A stretch of DNA of 64,000 nt, taken from Hallerella sp964587155. Lineage in GTDB: Bacteria; Fibrobacterota; Fibrobacteria; Fibrobacterales; Fibrobacteraceae. This document shows, in pieces, positions 60,074 through 64,000 of this stretch (the stretch's first letter is position 1; each line of letters begins with the position of its first letter). The stretch spans positions 66,766 through 130,765 of the forward strand of contig CAZPKF010000006.1 of NCBI GenBank assembly GCA_964587155.1. The letters are read 5' to 3'. A model generated the notes under the pieces. The model was not told the origin of the DNA. It ran no database searches and was given only the letters and a program-made list of their open reading frames with translations. A program made the position numbers and the translations under genes.

Positions 60074-62677
60074 TTACTTGACTCGGCGATAACCGCGAAC
60101 CTGCTTGTATTCGGTACGACGGTATTCGCCTTCCATATATTGCTGTTCGCCATCAACCAGCACGCAATGCGGCTGCGGGAATTCGATCAGCGAAACCTGG
60201 TAAATGTAAGCGCCCGTGGCAAGTTTACGGCCATCTTGCGAAACCGGATACATTTTGACACTCGCCGCAATTTTGCCTGCACCAACCTTATCAGTGCAAA
60301 CACCATTGGACGACTGGGAATTCGTAATTTTGTTGAATTCTTCCACAGAGAGTTCCTGGTTGTATTGTCCCACAAAGTGTCCCAAGTGGTCAAAGATGCG
60401 AATGTTCACGCGGAACGCTTCATCGGTTACAAACGAGAAGCTCACGCAGTTTTCGACGCCATTGCTCGTTGCGCAACGGGAAACATCCGAAGCGGAAGAA
60501 CTAAGCGCTCCATTCGTCGAAGAATTGATCACCTGAAGTCCCTGAGTCGAAGAAGATCCACCGGGAGCCTGAATAAACGAATTCAAATTTTTCGAAATCC
60601 ACTGACCCTGGTTTTCTGCGGTCAAGTAGTCTTCTGACTGCGAAAGGTCGGCAATGAGAATTTCACCCGTTTCTCTGTCAGAAAGTTCACCGCTGCCCAA
60701 TTTGTCGATATCAAAATCCGGGCGTTCAATCGTCGGATCCGAAGGCACGATTGTGGTCGTCGAACCCATCGACATGGACGTGACTGGTCCCCATTTGTAG
60801 CTGGCAACCGGACGGCCCGTTTTGGACACAATCTGGAACAAATTCGGATTGTAGAATTTGTTGTTCAACGGAGAATTATCCGCTTCGGTCGGCAAATAAT
60901 TGAACGTGAGCGAATCTCCGCGGGCTGGGTTCTTTTGAACGGTGCAAGCGGCATCGACGCAAAGCTTGCCCGAAATCTGGTAACCATAGCCCTTCGATGT
61001 CTTTGCCGTTTTCTGGAATCCCAGCACCTGGAACGCGAGCGTGTCCATCTGGAGCGGTCCTTGACGCTTGGAAAGAATCGGGAAAACGGAGCCATTCGAA
61101 GAATTGATGGCAGCGATAGTCGCATCCGAAAGTTCCGCGTTCGTATAAATAAAGGTTTCGATTTGACCGGCATCGTTTGTCTGGAGTTCCGCTTCGAGAA
61201 TCTGAGGGTCGCCATACACCGAAGAACCGACGTTCGCCAAGTTGGCGCGAATGTAAAGGTTGGAACCATCCGTCTGGCGGTCAGCATAGAAGAAGTGCAA
61301 ATGGTGCCAAGAACCGTCTGTCCAGCCACCCGGATAAAGCTGTCCGCCGCCGCATGCGTTTTGCGCCTGCAGCATCGACGCCAGCGGCTGACCGGCAGCC
61401 ACATCGCAACCGTGGTTGTTCATCGCCAGTTTCCGCACGTCGACCATACCCGGAGTAGCCAAGTGGGTGCCGCCCAAATCCACAACCAACACGCCGTCAA
61501 TAAAAATCCACATATCGTCGTCGCCGGCGAATTCAAAGATTTCTTTGATCAAATCGCTCTGGTTGTTCATTTCGAAATACTGGAACGGCGCATACCCCAT
61601 CATAGTGAAGTTGTAATTGCGCAAGTGCAACTGGCCTACGACCCCTTTAGAGTTGGCAATTGCCAAAGCCTGATCGGCAGAAAGGCTTTTAGCTCCACCA
61701 TACGTGTTCCAGTCACTGCACAGGGCGGAAGTCTGATTACCCAAATAGTCCGCTTGGGTTGACGCATATTGGTATGCATAAGGCGGGCAGAAAATCGAGA
61801 AGCTCTGCGCACCAAATTGGTCCGTATTCGGCTGTTTCCCCACATAGAGACCGTTTGCATCCAACAGATCCAAGGGGAAGTAACCGCCATTGTTGTAATT
61901 GTAGTTCAACTCTTTAAAATTGGGGTTATCCACAGCCACCGGCAAATCAAGAGGCATATTGGAGCGCTTGTTGACACCGCTGACATCGCTGAACCACTGA
62001 TCAAAGAACTGGTTGTCGCAACGATCCGCCGCTTTCGAAATCACCGTGTTGTCCAAGAAATATTCCTTGACTTCAACGGAGGGTTTTCCCGAAAAGGCGG
62101 GCATCGTTCCTTTGAAACTGAGATAGGGATGCACCATGCCCGGCGTATAATAAACGGGATTTTCCCAATCGCCGCCGTCACTTGTGCAAGTATTCTTTTT
62201 GATGCCGGTGAACGCCGCCACGTTCTTTTTAAAGCCGCGGGCAGTTTGAATTCCCGGTATTTGAGCACCACCGACCGAAGTACCATTGCATTGCCCGTAC
62301 TCCAACTTACCGCCGACAGTAGAAGATTCTTGGAGATAAGCGGGAAGAAGCGGGTTCGGCTGCAGCGGCAAACCGTCGTTGCCCAAAAGGACGCCCGCTT
62401 TGGAGTTCATGTTGCCACACGAATTGTGATAAGCAGTCTTGTTGAACCACTCTATATCGTATCCGTTTGAGCCACTTTTGTAATTGTAAATGGCGGTCGC
62501 ATGGTTAACGGATTCTTCCGAGAAGTTTTCAAAATCCGGATGATTCGGCTGGAAATCGCGAACCACAACGTCTAGCGTGATCGGCAAATTGGTAACGGAA
62601 GTGACTCCCTGTGCGAACGAAACAGTAAAGGCGCCCGCTGCAAAGGCAGTCGAAAACATCAAAATCTTTTTATTCAT
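60074..62677 (-). CDS. Fibro-slime domain surface protein
   Basis: An 867-residue secreted protein. The signal peptide (MNKKILMFSTAFAAGAFTVSFA) precedes a large N-terminal region (VTNLPITLDVVVRDFQPNHP, DFENF). The fibro-slime (PA14-like) module is at about residues 350-500: FQYFEMNNQSDLIKEIFEFAG, DDDMWIFIDGVLVVDLGGTH and HHLHFFYADRQTDGSNLYIRA. A Ser-rich stretch and a FlgD-like C-terminal module (RVNIRIFDHLGHFVGQYNQ, LATGAYIYQVSL) end the protein. Fibro-slime proteins are linked to fibre adhesion in Fibrobacter; role here is inferred. GGAG lies 8 nt before ATG 62677. Confidence 0.9.
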   Translation of the reverse strand: MNKKILMFSTAFAAGAFTVSFAQGVTSVTNLPITLDVVVRDFQPNHPDFENFSEESVNHATAIYNYKSGSNGYDIEWFNKTAYHNSCGNMNSKAGVLLGNDGLPLQPNPLLPAYLQESSTVGGKLEYGQCNGTSVGGAQIPGIQTARGFKKNVAAFTGIKKNTCTSDGGDWENPVYYTPGMVHPYLSFKGTMPAFSGKPSVEVKEYFLDNTVISKAADRCDNQFFDQWFSDVSGVNKRSNMPLDLPVAVDNPNFKELNYNYNNGGYFPLDLLDANGLYVGKQPNTDQFGAQSFSIFCPPYAYQYASTQADYLGNQTSALCSDWNTYGGAKSLSADQALAIANSKGVVGQLHLRNYNFTMMGYAPFQYFEMNNQSDLIKEIFEFAGDDDMWIFIDGVLVVDLGGTHLATPGMVDVRKLAMNNHGCDVAAGQPLASMLQAQNACGGGQLYPGGWTDGSWHHLHFFYADRQTDGSNLYIRANLANVGSSVYGDPQILEAELQTNDAGQIETFIYTNAELSDATIAAINSSNGSVFPILSKRQGPLQMDTLAFQVLGFQKTAKTSKGYGYQISGKLCVDAACTVQKNPARGDSLTFNYLPTEADNSPLNNKFYNPNLFQIVSKTGRPVASYKWGPVTSMSMGSTTTIVPSDPTIERPDFDIDKLGSGELSDRETGEILIADLSQSEDYLTAENQGQWISKNLNSFIQAPGGSSSTQGLQVINSSTNGALSSSASDVSRCATSNGVENCVSFSFVTDEAFRVNIRIFDHLGHFVGQYNQELSVEEFNKITNSQSSNGVCTDKVGAGKIAASVKMYPVSQDGRKLATGAYIYQVSLIEFPQPHCVLVDGEQQYMEGEYRRTEYKQVRGYRRVK

Positions 62678-62850
62678 GTACACGTCTCCACCGAAGGTGT
62701 AGAAATATTCCACCCAAATATAAATCTTTTCATTTTAAGAAATTCCCAATGCAATCCTTTTTTTACCAAATCCGGATTTTTTGACGAAATTTCGTGACCA
62801 TTTTCATTGAAAAGTTCGTTTTTTTAGTCAATTTTCTAACATTATCCATC

Positions 62851-63459
62851 ATGACAGCCAAAATTTTCGTCACCCTGCTTATCGCCCTGTTGCTCGTGCG
62901 CATTTTCATTGCCCACAAGCGTTCCTCCGACCTGAACAACCGGGAATTCAAATCCCTGCCCCGGGGAGCCCAGCTGGCTGTGTTGAAAGAGCGCATGTTG
63001 CAATCCCCCTCGGAAAAGAACCTCGACAACCTCTCCCGTTTTTTGAAGCAAGAAGGCATTTCGGCAGACACCGAAACCTACCGTCCCCTTTTTGCCGAAC
63101 AGCTCCGCATTAGCCGCGAAGAGAACGCCATCGCCCTGGACAACGCCCTTTTTACCAAAGAGGCCGCCTGGATGGATGCGATAGAACCGTTTGAATTTGA
63201 AGAAGCGAACGCGCAAAAAGCAGCCGGCAACCAAGAAGAATTTGTGAAGACTTACTTATACGGCATTTTGCGCTACTACTCCGACGAAAAAATCGAAGCT
63301 GCCCTGCTGAATATCATCCCGGAATATCCCAATGCGCAAAAGATTTTGGACGACTACCAAAAACTCAAAGAATTGCGGGATTCAAGCGGAGCCGACGACA
63401 AGTCCATCGAAAAGCTTTACCACGCCAAAGCAACCTGGCGCAGCCAGCTGGATATTTAA
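62851..63459 (+). CDS. Membrane-anchored helical protein, hypothetical
   Basis: A 202-residue protein with one N-terminal membrane helix (about residues 3-20: KIFVTLLIALLLVRIFIAH). A soluble, mainly helical and acidic region follows (ENAIALDNALFTKEAAW, IEPFEFEEANAQKAAGNQEEF). I do not recognise the family. It may be a TPR-like or scaffold domain facing the cytosol or periplasm. The start at 62851 is chosen because it opens the helix and is preceded by an AT-rich TAACATTATCC box, as for other leaderless genes. Confidence 0.65.
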   Translation: MTAKIFVTLLIALLLVRIFIAHKRSSDLNNREFKSLPRGAQLAVLKERMLQSPSEKNLDNLSRFLKQEGISADTETYRPLFAEQLRISREENAIALDNALFTKEAAWMDAIEPFEFEEANAQKAAGNQEEFVKTYLYGILRYYSDEKIEAALLNIIPEYPNAQKILDDYQKLKELRDSSGADDKSIEKLYHAKATWRSQLDI

Positions 63460-63577
63460 ACCAAGGGCTCCTCCGCCGTCTTCGCCCTTAGAAATTAGAA
63501 CCCATCTCTAAAATTATGCAAAACGAACAGTCCAAACGGTGCCGAAAAAGCTAGTCGCTTGAGCCTAAAACTTTCAT
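63460..63577. other. Gene-free stretch, possible repeat fragment
   Basis: GCAAAACGAACAGTCCAAAC at about 63519-63538 resembles the accessory module of copies B and F. No coding signal. Confidence 0.35.
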
Positions 63578-63726
63578 TCAACGAAAACGGCTTCGTCTGC
63601 GCCGCCTAAACCGTGCAAACTTCGTTTTATTACTGAAAAGGCTTTCCGTGAGAAATCCCATCAAAAAGAACTCTCCTATCTAAGTTCACTCTCCAAACGC
63701 CCAATTCCTCATTTCTAACTTCTCAT
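63578..63726 (+). repeat. Dispersed intergenic repeat, copy J
   Basis: ACGAAAACGGC, TGCGCCGCCTAAACCGTGCA, ACTGAAAAGGCTTTCCGTG, AGAAATCCCATCAAAAAGAA, CTCTCC, CAATTCCTCATTTCTAACTT, CTCATT. Confidence 0.7.
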
Positions 63727-63728
63727 TA

Positions 63729-63793
63729 CAAAAAGTTTCCGCATCAAAACGAGTTGCCCGAATTTCACAAAAAAGGCTCGCCGCCGCTCAAAC
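63729..63793 (+). repeat. Accessory module of the dispersed repeat, copy J2
   Basis: AAAAAGTTTCCGCATCAAAA, CGAGTTGCCCGAATTTCAC, AAAAAAGGCTCGCCGCC; nearly the same as the left half of copy B (8849-8900), but here not followed by the core. Confidence 0.6.
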
Positions 63794-63860
63794 TCCCTTT
63801 TCCCATTTCCCATTATGAATTTCCCCTCTTTTCACAAATTCTATATTTCATTTCAATTCG

Positions 63861-63941
63861 ATGTCGGTAAATGAAAAAATCAACGAGAAAAACGCCCTCG
63901 AGGATTCTTTATTTTTAAATGCGGGAAAAGCGAATGGATAA
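63861..63941 (+). CDS. Possible 26-codon upstream peptide
   Basis: ATG at 63861 opens a frame of 26 codons (MSVNEKINEKNALEDSLFLN...) ending at TAA 63941. TATATT at 63842-63847 lies 13 nt upstream. It overlaps the next start by 8 bp, so it could couple translation. It may equally be chance; no similarity is recognised. Confidence 0.25.
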   Translation: MSVNEKINEKNALEDSLFLNAGKANG

Positions 63942-64000
63942 CATACAAATTCCGGGTATGCCGAAGATGATTGATAATGTTAATCATCGTGTGCGTGATG
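63934..64000 (+). CDS. N-terminus of a possible helicase-like protein (partial)
   Basis: ATG at 63934, with GGGAAAAG just upstream, opens a frame that stays open to the window edge (22 codons: MDNIQIPGMPKMIDNVNHRV...). The segment MPKMIDNVNHRVRD resembles the start of PLD-nuclease/SNF2 helicase proteins from defence or restriction loci, which begin with a similar IDN-x-H-x-V-x-D pattern. This is a weak, memory-based impression from 22 residues. Confidence 0.35.
   Translation, partial: MDNIQIPGMPKMIDNVNHRVRD

Noticed and set aside
6344..63793. Insertion sequence or MITE as explanation of the dispersed repeats
   Set aside because: No transposase gene, no clear terminal inverted repeats and no target duplications could be seen around the copies, so I list them only as repeats.

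Overview
The window looks like a chromosomal segment from a Fibrobacterota bacterium (Fibrobacter or Hallerella type). This rests on lineage-marking proteins. One is a lipoprotein with a C-terminal FISUMP ('Fibrobacter succinogenes major paralogous') domain (33992-35650). One is a large secreted fibro-slime protein (60074-62677). One is a CE6 acetylxylan esterase with a serine linker, a CBM6-type module and a Fibrobacter-style C-terminal tail (37901-39427). I see no rRNA, insertion sequence, prophage or CRISPR array. The identification is inference from protein families.

Layout. 1-2242 (minus): MoxR, DUF58 and the start of a membrane protein, a co-translated cassette. 2286-6259 (plus): a small membrane protein, an aspartoacylase-family hydrolase, an acidic protein, a secreted protein and a HAD phosphatase, packed with overlaps. 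6839-7591: an outer-membrane protein. 7644-8742: a uracil-DNA-glycosylase-like protein and a nitroreductase. 8992-17593 (minus): an outer-membrane protein, two tandem LplT-PlsC-acyl-ACP-synthetase fusions and a membrane protein, probably a phospholipid-remodelling operon. 17795-25981: a prolidase, gpmA, a cNMP-binding protein, aroA, a DacB-DUF1460 fusion, a transglutaminase-like protein and a Ca2+/cation antiporter. 26039-26402: rnpB. 26646-30238: lipoprotein, PhoH and an HD-7TM protein. 30587-32270: glnB-amtB behind a consensus sigma-54 promoter. 32410-41529: alr, the FISUMP lipoprotein, a radical SAM protein, a TerC protein, the esterase, a GNAT acetyltransferase and a sugar porter. 41654-46353: argG, an MCE protein and typA. 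46843-53409: a secreted protein and an RND efflux set in which pump and TolC channel are one polypeptide. 53539-57731: tRNA-Arg(CCT), an AlgX/AlgJ-like protein, hemL and pmbA. 58179-63459: ruvAB, the fibro-slime protein and a membrane-anchored protein. A possible helicase gene begins at the right edge.

Two window-wide patterns stand out. First, a previously unfamiliar dispersed intergenic repeat of about 120-150 bp occurs at least ten times in both orientations, always between genes. It has a conserved hairpin-forming core and an ATTCCTAATTTCTAATT-type tail. Second, at least nine genes have a TATATT/TAAATT-like -10 hexamer ending only 6-9 nt before the start codon, which implies leaderless mRNAs. 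The most unusual proteins are the RND-TolC fusion, which carries an internal signal peptide with an AEA cleavage site, and the DacB-DUF1460 fusion. Overlapping stop/start codons (ATGA, GTGA, TGATG) are very common, so most same-strand neighbours are probably co-transcribed.
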